DNA of 64,000 nt from JAUILA01 sp964563925 (GTDB taxonomy: Bacteria > Bacteroidota > Bacteroidia > Cytophagales > Cyclobacteriaceae): contig CAZLZD010000014.1 of assembly GCA_964563925.1 (NCBI GenBank), forward strand, positions 1 to 64,000, written 5' to 3'. Numbering within the stretch: position 1 is the first letter of the stretch; each line of letters starts with the position of its first letter. Under the pieces are notes generated by a model that saw nothing but the letters and a program-made list of their open reading frames with translations, had not been told where the DNA came from and did not search any database. The translations under genes were made by a program, and so were the position numbers. Positions 1 to 7,636 of the stretch are shown here, in pieces.

Positions 1-143
1 AAAAAACAAAAAATCACGATTCTTTTACCATTGGAAATAATTTAAGACTGGATATAGGTTTCCCTGGAAAAATCGATGACATAAGGATATATAATCGTGT
101 TTTGACGGAAAGTGAGATTGATATTTTATATGCGGAGAATTAA
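1..143 (+). CDS. C-terminal end of a LamG/concanavalin A-like domain protein (partial)
   Basis: This open frame enters from the left edge and stops at TAA 141-143. The last residues read as a jelly-roll edge strand: FPGKIDDIRIYNRVLTESEI followed by a short tail. The G-x-IDD-x-RIYNR-L-x-x-E-I pattern is typical of LamG/laminin-G-like modules in secreted Bacteroidota proteins that bind glycans or act as adhesins. Only about 46 codons are visible, so overall architecture and function cannot be given. The first 180 bases are clearly more AT-rich than the following paa genes, which fits a different origin or a junction. Confidence 0.7.
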   Translation, partial: KTKNHDSFTIGNNLRLDIGFPGKIDDIRIYNRVLTESEIDILYAEN

Positions 144-182
144 GGAGAATTTTTTAGCTGTCAAATAAATCATTACCCTTGA

Positions 183-254
183 ATTTTTCTTGCCGCTAGC
201 CTGCCCCGGAAACGATTGCAAAGACGACGGGAAAACCGCATCTTTGACCCATGA
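183..254 (+). pseudogene. Possible 3' remnant of paaA upstream of paaB
   Basis: A short open frame runs from just after a stop at 180-182 to TGA 252-254, whose TGA overlaps the paaB ATG (ATGA, 251-254). That overlap style is the rule in operons of this window. The frame ends in a basic stretch (RKRLQRRRENRI) after an AAS motif, which would suit the basic C-terminal tail of PaaA, the catalytic epoxidase subunit that normally precedes paaB. No start codon or PaaA core is present, and a LamG gene lies directly upstream. Homology to PaaA is not demonstrable from 22 residues, so this is a weak inference. Confidence 0.25.
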
Positions 255-865
255 ATTCGCTAGATCCGCGCATCAACCGCCTGCAGCTTCAGAAAGATAT
301 GCTGCAACCCAAAGCGCCCATGGACCAGTTTGGGACCTACGAGGTTTTCACCCAGCTCAAAGAAGACAAACCATTCCTGCATACCGGTAATGTTCATGCC
401 CCGAATAAAGAAATGGCTTTTTTGTTCGCCAAAGAACAGTTCAGCCGGCGCCAGACCTGCACGGGATTGTTTGTAGTGGACACCCGCAATGTATTTGCCT
501 CGCCGACCACCGAGGGTTCTGAAAGCGTTTATCAGCTGGTGCCTGACGAAGTGGAGGTGGATGACCACCGGGAGAATTTCGAGATATTCCATATGATGAA
601 GCGCGGTAAACAGCATGAACATATCGGCTCGGTCGAAGCCGCCAGTTATGAGCATGCCCTGGTCCTGGCCAAACCTGAATTCATCGGGGAAAAACCCGTC
701 TACAATATCTGGGTCGTTAAACAACAGGACATCCTATTCAGTAATGAAGAAGATAAAATTCTTTGGAGTACCCTTCCGGAAAAACAATTCAGGGATGCCA
801 TTGCTTATAAAGCGTCGGATAAATTAAAAGCGTTTAAAGAAAAAAAAGATAACAAGAATGGATAA
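251..865 (+). CDS. paaB: 1,2-phenylacetyl-CoA epoxidase subunit PaaB, tandem-duplicated form
   Basis: PaaB is the small subunit that bridges the PaaA/PaaC pairs in the multicomponent monooxygenase that epoxidises phenylacetyl-CoA in the cytoplasm. The 204 residues contain two PaaB-like modules: residues about 27-105 (start FGTYEVFTQ, with NVHAPNKEMAFLFAKEQF) and about 109-185 (start FEIFHMMKRGKQHEHIGSV). The enterobacterial protein is a single module of about 95 residues, so this is a double-length version. The start is set by the ATGA overlap at 251. Its stop overlaps paaC by 8 nt, so the genes are translationally coupled. No paaA is visible upstream. Confidence 0.9.
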   Translation: MNSLDPRINRLQLQKDMLQPKAPMDQFGTYEVFTQLKEDKPFLHTGNVHAPNKEMAFLFAKEQFSRRQTCTGLFVVDTRNVFASPTTEGSESVYQLVPDEVEVDDHRENFEIFHMMKRGKQHEHIGSVEAASYEHALVLAKPEFIGEKPVYNIWVVKQQDILFSNEEDKILWSTLPEKQFRDAIAYKASDKLKAFKEKKDNKNG

Positions 866-1613
866 TCAGGCCCTTAAGGAACTACTGTATAAAATGGCCG
901 ATGATCAGCTGATTATAGGCCACCGGAACAGCGAATGGACAGGTCTTGGGCCGTTGCTGGAGGAAGATATCGCTTTCTCCTCGATGGCACAGGATAAAGT
1001 GGGACAAAGCTATGCCCTGTACCAGTTATTGCAGAAGCTGGGAGAAAATGAGCCTGATATCGTAGCATTTACCCGTAACGCGGCCCAGTTTCACAATTGC
1101 CAGTTTGTGGAGCTTCCCATTGGCGAATATGACTTCAGCCTGATAAGGCACTTTCTCTTTGATATGAGTGAATATCTTCGTTTTGAAATGCTGACGAATT
1201 CCTCGTACGAACCTCTCGCCAAACTGGCGGTTAAAATCCGCGGGGAAATCCGGTACCACGTTATGCACGCCACCACGTGGATCAACCAGCTGGGCTCTGC
1301 CAGTGACGAAAGCATTTCCCGGCTGCAGCGATCACTGCAGGATGCCCTTCCTTATGCCCTTGGAATATTCGAACCCTCACCCTTTGAGGACCAGCTAAAA
1401 TCTGACGGCATTTTCGAGGGTGAGCAGGTACTTAAGGAAAAATGGACGGCTATGGTCTCGGAAGAAATTGGCAAAACCTCACTGGTCATGCCTGAATTGC
1501 AGAAGATCAAACCGTTGTACGGAGGCCGAAACGGAGATCATACCGAACACCTGCAGCCACTCCTGGATGAAATGGCTGAAGTTTTCCGGACCGACCCTGC
1601 GGCCGAATGGTAA
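858..1613 (+). CDS. paaC: 1,2-phenylacetyl-CoA epoxidase structural subunit PaaC
   Basis: PaaC is the non-catalytic ferritin-fold partner of PaaA in the ring 1,2-phenylacetyl-CoA epoxidase. The 251-residue length matches the family. The alpha-helical pattern with IGHRNSEWTGLGPLLEEDIA near residues 20-38, DKVGQ near 45, and RGEIRYHVMHATTWINQLG near 128-147 is characteristic. PaaC is expected to lack a full di-iron site and to stabilise PaaA. The gene overlaps paaB by 8 nt and is followed 31 nt later by paaD, so the three form one transcription unit. It is of little use without PaaA, which must be elsewhere in the genome or lost. Confidence 0.92.
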   Translation: MDNQALKELLYKMADDQLIIGHRNSEWTGLGPLLEEDIAFSSMAQDKVGQSYALYQLLQKLGENEPDIVAFTRNAAQFHNCQFVELPIGEYDFSLIRHFLFDMSEYLRFEMLTNSSYEPLAKLAVKIRGEIRYHVMHATTWINQLGSASDESISRLQRSLQDALPYALGIFEPSPFEDQLKSDGIFEGEQVLKEKWTAMVSEEIGKTSLVMPELQKIKPLYGGRNGDHTEHLQPLLDEMAEVFRTDPAAEW

Positions 1614-1644
1614 ACCATCTGGACAAAATATTGGTTTTACTGGT

Positions 1645-2133
1645 ATGGAAGATGTAGTAAGTAAAGAGCAAATCCTTGAATGGCTTGACGAAGTCAAAGA
1701 CCCTGAAATCCCGGTGATCTCACTGGTCGACCTGGGGGTGATCAGGGACATCCGAATTGGTAATGACCAGGTTGAGGTTGAAATGACACCAACCTTTGTG
1801 GGGTGTCCGGCAATGGATTACATGCAGCAGGACGTAATAGATGTACTTCATAAGCATGGCATCTCAAACGTGAATGTAAACATATCTTTCGACAGTGCCT
1901 GGAACTCCAACATGATTACCGAACGCGGCCGAAAGCAGTTGCGTGAATTCGGACTTGCTCCCCCCGCCAAACATGACCTGATTGTGGATATCGGCATTCT
2001 CCAGCAGGCCGAATGCCCGGTGTGCGGGAGCGAAGACACGGTGCTGAAAAACCCGTTCGGCCCGACAGCGTGCCGATCCATTCATTACTGCAACAATTGC
2101 CGGGAAACATTCGAACAGTTTAAACCGGTTTAA
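1645..2133 (+). CDS. paaD: Phenylacetate-CoA oxygenase assembly protein PaaD
   Basis: PaaD belongs to the MIP18/DUF59 family and is thought to help assemble the metal centres of the PaaABCE oxygenase. The 162-residue protein begins with the MIP18 fold, with the conserved D-P-E-I-P motif at residues 19-23 and FVGCP at 51-55. It ends with a zinc-ribbon-like segment holding C124, C127, C143, C149 and C152. The start at 1645 is chosen because it opens directly on the family N-terminus; an earlier in-frame extension overlaps the paaC coding sequence and has no family similarity. The stop overlaps that of the convergent downstream gene. Confidence 0.9.
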   Translation: MEDVVSKEQILEWLDEVKDPEIPVISLVDLGVIRDIRIGNDQVEVEMTPTFVGCPAMDYMQQDVIDVLHKHGISNVNVNISFDSAWNSNMITERGRKQLREFGLAPPAKHDLIVDIGILQQAECPVCGSEDTVLKNPFGPTACRSIHYCNNCRETFEQFKPV

Positions 2134-2774
2134 AAGTCCCCATCGGATACAAGCCGGTCCTTCCCTATCAAGGTACTGTCAAGCGTGTACCAGGACCGGT
2201 TGTTCAGCAAGCGCATCCCTCCTGCTGAATACACTCCTTCCGGAATAATGTATTCTCCGCTTCCATCTTTCTTGATGAAGTCATAGGCAAGCAACTCATA
2301 GGTATTCTTTGAAAAGTAGAAGTGCCAGGTATCTTTTTCATAAGGTACCTCCACGCGATACACCTGCCTGCCATGTAAGGATACTACCTGTACATCGGCA
2401 TCCGGCTGGGTCCCGGGATCTTTAAGCTTCATGGGCAGCCCCCACAGGTAGGTATAATAATTACGCATGGTCGACACTCGTTCACAATCTGCCTCTCCCA
2501 TTTCCACGAAACAGCTATCCCCGGCCATTCCGTGAACTTCGGTGCCGTTTCGGTTTATCCTGAAGAACGAACGTGAATTATCAATCCATATCCGGGTGTT
2601 GCGGTCAGGTCCGCCGGGCCTGGTCTCCTCAAAGGAAAGAGTGCCTGCATACGAGTCCCAATGGCCCCCGGGATCATGAAACGAAATTGAACGATCAATG
2701 ATTTGTTGTGCGGAAGGCCCGGAAGAACAGGAAATGATCATCAGGCAGGGAAGGATGAGCATCAGATTGCGCAT
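2130..2774 (-). CDS. DUF6503-like secreted lipoprotein
   Basis: This 214-residue protein carries a lipoprotein signal (MRNLMLILPCLMIISC, lipobox I-I-S-C), so it should be anchored in the outer or inner membrane facing the periplasm. The mature part begins with the pattern AQQIIDRSISFHDPGGHWD and has a beta-rich body with F-x-F/W-x-x-D repeats. I recognise this as the Bacteroidota DUF6503 type, distantly reminiscent of LolA-like beta folds. Its function is unknown. The start at 2774 is preferred over an in-frame ATG 54 bases upstream because it places the signal peptide at the N-terminus. It converges on paaD with overlapping stop codons. Confidence 0.7.
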   Translation of the reverse strand: MRNLMLILPCLMIISCSSGPSAQQIIDRSISFHDPGGHWDSYAGTLSFEETRPGGPDRNTRIWIDNSRSFFRINRNGTEVHGMAGDSCFVEMGEADCERVSTMRNYYTYLWGLPMKLKDPGTQPDADVQVVSLHGRQVYRVEVPYEKDTWHFYFSKNTYELLAYDFIKKDGSGEYIIPEGVYSAGGMRLLNNRSWYTLDSTLIGKDRLVSDGDF

Positions 2775-2909
2775 TGTCGGGAGAATTTTGGATAATTGTA
2801 AAAATAACCGGCCAAGGCAATTAATCATGCTCCTGTGGGAAATCCGGCGTAATCAGTCTTCAATATAATGGTATTTGTGTAACTTAATAGAAGGAAGAAG
2901 AAGGTAACT

Positions 2910-3995
2910 ATGAATCCGATTCGGAAAATAGGTTTTTTTACAGCGTTTATAATTCCGGCAGCTGTGATTGCCGGTTATTATCTTGGAAATGCCTGGAATT
3001 TTCTCGCACTTGCCGTCGCCTTTGTGCTCATCCCGGTGATGGATTATCTTGTTGGTACGTCCGTCTTTAATGTTCCGGAACAACAGGTGAAGCGTGTGGA
3101 AGGGGATTTTTACTACCGGTTTGTTACCTATGTCTGGGCCTGGTTTCAGTATGGTTTCCTTGCCTGGTGCTTCTACATAGTGACCTTCGGAAACCTTACC
3201 TCTCCCGTGGAATGGGTCGGTTTTACGCTGGGTGCCGGGATTGTGACCGGTGGGATTGGCATTACCGTGGCTCATGAACTCGGGCATAAGAAATCCGGCC
3301 TTGAACGTTTTTACAGCCAGGCATTACTGATGACGGTATGTTACATGCATTTCTACATAGAACATAACAAAGGCCACCATGTCACCGTGGCTACGCCCGA
3401 AGACCCGGCCACCTCCCGCAAAAATGAAACGTTTTATGCCTTCTGGTTTCGAAGTGTGTTTCAGGGGTATGCCCATGCCTGGAAGCTGGAGGCCGGCCGC
3501 CTGAAACGATCAGGGTATCACCCGCTGTCCGCGCGAAACATGATGATCTGGTACGCTCTCCTTCCATTGTTATTCATTGCATTGGTCACGGTTGGATTCA
3601 GTATCCTGGCGGGCCAGTTTGTCTGGCAGGTACCCGTCTTCTTCTTTGCCCAGAGTGTGGTGGCATTTACGCTGCTTGAACAGGTAAATTACATTGAGCA
3701 TTATGGGATACGACGACGGGAAGTCAGTCCGGGCAGGTATGAGCGTGTCACTCCCCTGCACTCCTGGAACGCAAGTCACATTGTCAGTAATTTTTTTCTG
3801 TTCCAGTTGCAGCGACATTCGGATCATCATGCCAATGCCATCAAGCGATATCAGGTCCTGAATCATTATGATGAGAGTCCGCAACTCCCGGCGGGTTATT
3901 CGACGATGGTCATTCTCTCACTTGTGCCCGCCCTCTGGTTCAGGATCATGAATCCACGGCTGGAACACTGGCAGGTTCAAACCCGGCCTGCATGA
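2910..3995 (+). CDS. alkB: Alkane 1-monooxygenase (AlkB family)
   Basis: AlkB is an integral inner-membrane di-iron hydroxylase that converts n-alkanes to primary alcohols using rubredoxin-delivered electrons. The 361-residue protein shows all the diagnostic histidine motifs: HELGH at 122-126, EHNKGHH at 151-157, the AlkB signature NYIEHYG at 260-266, and QRHSDHH at 301-307. Several hydrophobic segments (about 8-48, 80-118, 214-255) fit the membrane topology. A GAAGAAGGT stretch precedes the ATG. The stop codon overlaps the start of the TonB receptor (ATGA 3992-3995), which indicates coupled expression with an outer-membrane import system. No rubredoxin or rubredoxin reductase gene is nearby. 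Confidence 0.95.
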   Translation: MNPIRKIGFFTAFIIPAAVIAGYYLGNAWNFLALAVAFVLIPVMDYLVGTSVFNVPEQQVKRVEGDFYYRFVTYVWAWFQYGFLAWCFYIVTFGNLTSPVEWVGFTLGAGIVTGGIGITVAHELGHKKSGLERFYSQALLMTVCYMHFYIEHNKGHHVTVATPEDPATSRKNETFYAFWFRSVFQGYAHAWKLEAGRLKRSGYHPLSARNMMIWYALLPLLFIALVTVGFSILAGQFVWQVPVFFFAQSVVAFTLLEQVNYIEHYGIRRREVSPGRYERVTPLHSWNASHIVSNFFLFQLQRHSDHHANAIKRYQVLNHYDESPQLPAGYSTMVILSLVPALWFRIMNPRLEHWQVQTRPA

Positions 3996-6328
3996 AAAAA
4001 CAAGTCTTCCTGGCCTGTTTCCTGCTGGCCCCCTACCTGTTTGTCTTTGCCCAGACCCGCGTGGTCCTTGACGGAGAAGTGACCGATCCGCAGCGTGTTC
4101 CCATAGAAGGCGTCACATTTCTGACGAACGACGGGACAGTCCATGCCATTACCGATCGCAACGGGAAATTCAGGATCGAAATGCCGGCGGGCACCTATAC
4201 CTTTCTGCTTACCCATATCAGTCATATAAACCGGGAGATCACACATACCTTCAGCTCCGCGGAATACATCAGGATCACCATGCAGCCCGAAACAGTCAAT
4301 CTCAGCGAGGTGATCATCAGTGACTCTGATCCCCAGGACAACCTGCGAATCACGACAACCGGCCTCACACGCCTGTCCATGAAAAATATCCAGAACATAC
4401 CGGCTTTCCTGGGGGAAACAGATGTCATTAAGTCCATCACCCTGCTGCCAGGCGTTACCACGGTCGGGGAAGGCTCCTCAGGGTTCAATGTACGCGGGGG
4501 CAGTATTGACCAGAACCTTGTACTCATTGACGGAATGCAGCTTTTCAATACCTCCCACGTCCTGGGATTTTTCTCCATCTTCCACCCCGATGCCACCCGC
4601 GATTTCAGTTTGTATAAAGGCCATATTCCCGCACAGTTCGGCGGGCGCGTCTCATCGGTCCTGGATGTCAACAGCCTGCAGGGTAATAAACAGAAATGGG
4701 GAGCCACCGCAGGGGTTGGTACTTTTTCCACGAGGCTGACCATCGACGGACCGGTGACCGATAAACTGAGTATTATTGGCGCGGGAAGGATCACGTATTC
4801 TGACTGGATCCTGCGACAGGTAAAGGACCTTGACGTCCGCAACAGCAGGGCCGACTTCCGGGACGGGTTCCTGCGCGCCGACTATTTCTTCAATGACAAG
4901 CACCACCTGATGGTGTCGGCACTGCACAGCAATGACAACTTTAATTTTGCCGGGGATTTCGGATTTGAATGGAGCAATAACGGATTCAACCTGCATTATG
5001 ATTTCCAGGTCTCTCCGCGTACAAGGCTGGATGTAACTGCTAATTTCCTGCGTTATTTCAGTAGCCTGGCCGATTACACGGAAGGACTGGAGAGCCGGCT
5101 GGATAACGGCATGGACAAATGGCAGGCGCGCGCCAATATTCATTTCACGCCCGAAAAGCATGACATACAAACCGGTGTGGAGGCAATATTATTTGACCCG
5201 CCGGTCGAAAGACTGTATCCGCTCAATGCCGCCAGCAGTGTTTCCCCACGGGCGGTCAATCGTTCACGCGGTCGTGAGATGGCGGCGTATTTTGAAGATA
5301 CCTATTCATTCTCCGATGATTTTGATCTTTCTGCCGGGTTGCGCCTTAATGTATACCAGCACCTGGGATACGCCAGGGAATACATCTATGAAAATGACAT
5401 CCCCCGTGATGAGTTTATTACCGACAGCACATTCTATTCCCAGGGCGAGGTGGTCAGCTCCTTTGCGCAGCTTGCCCCCCGGTTGGCCCTCAGGTATCAG
5501 CTTAATACCACCACATCGGTAAAAGCAAGCTACAACCGAACCTACCAGTATCTCCATCTTATTTCCAATACCACTGCGCCCACACCGGTCGATCAGTGGC
5601 AGGTCAGCACCCGGTATATTCCACCGACGTCCTCGGACAATTATTCCGCCGGGGTCTACAAAAACCTGAATAACGACAAATGGGTAACGTCCCTGGAGGT
5701 ATTCTATAAAGACCAGCGTAATGTGGTGGAATACAGGGATTTCGCCGAACTGATTGCGCAGGAGAATATGGAAGGGGAATTACTGATCGGCAAGGGGCGG
5801 GCCTATGGTGTGGAATTGTTCCTGAAGCACCTGACACCCAAATGGAACAGCTGGATATCCTATGTGTATACGCGGTCGGAGGTGCAGATCAGCGAAGCAT
5901 CGGGCGAAATTAATGATGGAGAATGGTTTCCGGCATATTTTGACCAGCCCCATTCCTTCAAATTTGTTTCCGACCTCAGGTTGGGCAAAAGAGGCAGCTT
6001 TGCTGTCAACGTGGTGTACAATACCGGCAGGCCTATAACAGCCCTGGAATCTGATTACCGGATGGGCAACCTGGTAATTCCGCATTACTCAGACAGGAAC
6101 GAATACCGGATTCCTAACTATCTGCGGTTTGATGTCTCGTTCACTGTAGGAAACATCCTGAACCGGTTTGACGATAAACTGAATATCTCGGTGTATAACC
6201 TGCTTGGACGCAAAAATGCGTACTCTATTTTTTACCAGCGACCGGATGGCGAACCCATACCCCAGGCTTACAAACTTTCCGTCCTGGGATCTGCCTTCCC
6301 TTCTGTAACCTATACCCTGAAGCTATGA
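3992..6328 (+). CDS. TonB-dependent outer-membrane receptor with N-terminal carboxypeptidase-regulatory-like domain
   Basis: The 778-residue protein has a signal peptide (residues 1-20, ending VFAQ), a CarboxypepD_reg-like beta-sandwich domain at about 24-105, a plug domain at about 120-225 (with GFNVRGGSIDQNLVLIDGM and FSIFHPDATRDFSLYKGHIP), and a long beta-barrel to the C-terminus. Such receptors move substrates across the outer membrane using TonB/ExbBD energy. It is coupled by ATGA overlaps to alkB upstream and to a DUF4249 gene downstream. That context suggests a lipophilic or hydrocarbon-related substrate, but the ligand cannot be read from sequence. The barrel length is normal for a stand-alone receptor rather than a large SusC. 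Confidence 0.93.
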   Translation: MKKQVFLACFLLAPYLFVFAQTRVVLDGEVTDPQRVPIEGVTFLTNDGTVHAITDRNGKFRIEMPAGTYTFLLTHISHINREITHTFSSAEYIRITMQPETVNLSEVIISDSDPQDNLRITTTGLTRLSMKNIQNIPAFLGETDVIKSITLLPGVTTVGEGSSGFNVRGGSIDQNLVLIDGMQLFNTSHVLGFFSIFHPDATRDFSLYKGHIPAQFGGRVSSVLDVNSLQGNKQKWGATAGVGTFSTRLTIDGPVTDKLSIIGAGRITYSDWILRQVKDLDVRNSRADFRDGFLRADYFFNDKHHLMVSALHSNDNFNFAGDFGFEWSNNGFNLHYDFQVSPRTRLDVTANFLRYFSSLADYTEGLESRLDNGMDKWQARANIHFTPEKHDIQTGVEAILFDPPVERLYPLNAASSVSPRAVNRSRGREMAAYFEDTYSFSDDFDLSAGLRLNVYQHLGYAREYIYENDIPRDEFITDSTFYSQGEVVSSFAQLAPRLALRYQLNTTTSVKASYNRTYQYLHLISNTTAPTPVDQWQVSTRYIPPTSSDNYSAGVYKNLNNDKWVTSLEVFYKDQRNVVEYRDFAELIAQENMEGELLIGKGRAYGVELFLKHLTPKWNSWISYVYTRSEVQISEASGEINDGEWFPAYFDQPHSFKFVSDLRLGKRGSFAVNVVYNTGRPITALESDYRMGNLVIPHYSDRNEYRIPNYLRFDVSFTVGNILNRFDDKLNISVYNLLGRKNAYSIFYQRPDGEPIPQAYKLSVLGSAFPSVTYTLKL

Positions 6329-7389
6329 TACGGAATTTGGTTTACCTGGTATTGATCGTTTGTTTTGCGTCAGGTTGTCGCGAACTGATTGACCTTGAAG
6401 CCGATCGTAAACTCGGACAGCTGGTGGTATCCGGGCATATTGATAATGGTCCGGATGATTTTTACGTGCAAATCAGCCGGACAAGCGACCTCCCCTATCA
6501 GTATATCCCGGAAGTAGGTGCCCGGGTGACGCTCCTGGATGACCAGGGGAATGAGGGAATCTACCGACGTACCGCTGAAGACGGGTTGTGGATATATGAC
6601 AAGGAGAGTTTGCGCATTATCCCGGGACGAAGCTACCGGCTCAGGATACGTACGGCGGGCGGACAAGTATATGAATCGCACCCTGAACGTGTTCCATTAC
6701 AACGTGCCATTCCTCAAATCTCCGCTGAATTCAAACAGATCACCGTCAATGCCGGGAGTGCCGGTTCAATTGTGACACGGAATGTCATGGATGTATACGG
6801 GCAAACGGTACTTGTTAATCCCAGTGAAAATTACTATTTGCGATGGGTGACTATTCAGACATTCCGTCTGAACCCAACCGATTTTCCCGATCCGTTCAGT
6901 AGTGTCCCTCCTTCCTGCTATGTGAACCGCCAGGTTCAGCCTCAGCGTATTCCGGTATTTTCTACAGCCGGATTTTCAGGGGATGTTATTCCGCGTCAGC
7001 TCCTTGGCCGCATTGAAATCGATTATGCATTCAATAACAAAAATGTGATAACGGTTAAAACTTTCTCTCAAACGGCAGAGGCCTATGAATTCTACCGCAA
7101 AGTGGGAATTACACTCAACAATACCGGTTCACTGTTTGATACCCCGCCTTCTGCCATTCCCGGCAACCTGTACAACGTGGAGAATGCAGAAGAGGAAATC
7201 CTGGGGTATTTCGATGCAGCCTCCGTGGAATTTGAGCGTATTCAGGTAACCCGGGATGATTTTTCCTTCAGCGTGCCCTCCACAGAATGTGAATATGAGC
7301 CGGGGAAACCCGCCGAACAATATAACCGTTATTGCATCGATTGTACCACACTTGAAGGGAGTTCGTACAGCCGGCCGGATTTTTATTAA
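6325..7389 (+). CDS. DUF4249 family outer-membrane lipoprotein
   Basis: DUF4249 proteins are Bacteroidota lipoproteins commonly encoded next to TonB receptors and assumed to be accessory surface components. The 354 residues begin with a lipoprotein signal (LVYLVLIVCFASGC). The typical module order follows: LVVSGHIDNGPDDFYVQISR near the N-terminus, ARVTLLDDQG, a YRLRI strand, and the C-terminal cysteine pair in RYCIDCTTLEGSS followed by R-P-x-F/W. The ATG overlaps the receptor stop (ATGA 6325-6328). The last gene of the alkB operon, it probably acts with the receptor at the cell surface. No catalytic motif is visible. Confidence 0.88.
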   Translation: MIRNLVYLVLIVCFASGCRELIDLEADRKLGQLVVSGHIDNGPDDFYVQISRTSDLPYQYIPEVGARVTLLDDQGNEGIYRRTAEDGLWIYDKESLRIIPGRSYRLRIRTAGGQVYESHPERVPLQRAIPQISAEFKQITVNAGSAGSIVTRNVMDVYGQTVLVNPSENYYLRWVTIQTFRLNPTDFPDPFSSVPPSCYVNRQVQPQRIPVFSTAGFSGDVIPRQLLGRIEIDYAFNNKNVITVKTFSQTAEAYEFYRKVGITLNNTGSLFDTPPSAIPGNLYNVENAEEEILGYFDAASVEFERIQVTRDDFSFSVPSTECEYEPGKPAEQYNRYCIDCTTLEGSSYSRPDFY

Positions 7390-7407
7390 TAATTATTCGT
7401 CCTGTTC

Positions 7408-7441
7408 TTTGGGATAATTGTCAAAATAGTTTATACCTTTG
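7408..7441 (+). promoter_or_regulatory. Candidate sigma-ABfr promoter of the arginine operon
   Basis: TTTG at 7408-7411 and TACCTTTG at 7434-7441 match the Bacteroidota -33 (TTTG) and -7 (TAnnTTTG) elements, with 22 bases between them (19-21 is usual). The expected transcription start lies about 6-9 bases after the -7 element, that is about 7447-7450, directly before the ATG of the leader ORF at 7451. Confidence 0.6.
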
Positions 7442-7450
7442 TCCAAACAA

Positions 7451-7558
7451 ATGAATGATCTGACAAACATATCCTCTTTGCACACTCCGCGGACATCCCC
7501 TGTCCGACCGGCAACTCCTGTGCTCAGGATCAGGTCATTCAGGCCCCAGGTGGGGTAA
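7451..7558 (+). CDS. Arginine-rich leader peptide ORF of the arginine operon
   Basis: This is a 35-codon ORF between the promoter and the first gene of the arginine operon. It encodes five Arg residues, three of them within the last ten codons (LRIRSFRPQVG, codons 25-35; Arg codons at 7526, 7532 and 7541), plus CGG at 7490 and CGA at 7505. AGG, a generally infrequent codon, is used for the last three. The position, the size and the clustering of the end-product codon before potential hairpins are those of an attenuation leader peptide. The predicted transcript starts only a few bases upstream, so translation would be almost leaderless. No similarity to a known protein is recognised. Confidence 0.55.
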   Translation: MNDLTNISSLHTPRTSPVRPATPVLRIRSFRPQVG

Positions 7559-7607
7559 GACAAAACCGGCCGTGGTACGCCCGCGGTTATTCTCCGCTAT
7601 CTTTTTT
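7542..7607 (+). terminator. Candidate attenuator hairpins downstream of the Arg leader ORF
   Basis: Three small alternative helices can be drawn. CCCC/GGGG (7544-7547 with 7552-7555) covers the end of the leader ORF. ACCGGC (7565-7570) can pair with GC 79-80 and CGGT 84-87. GCGG/CCGC (7583-7586 with 7594-7597) is followed by TATC and six T (7602-7607). The last two share the GCGG segment and exclude each other, as expected for an antiterminator/terminator switch. The terminator stem is only 4 bp, so this is tentative. Confidence 0.35.
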
Positions 7608-7636
7608 CCAGACTAATCTTATTTAATCTATCAGTA

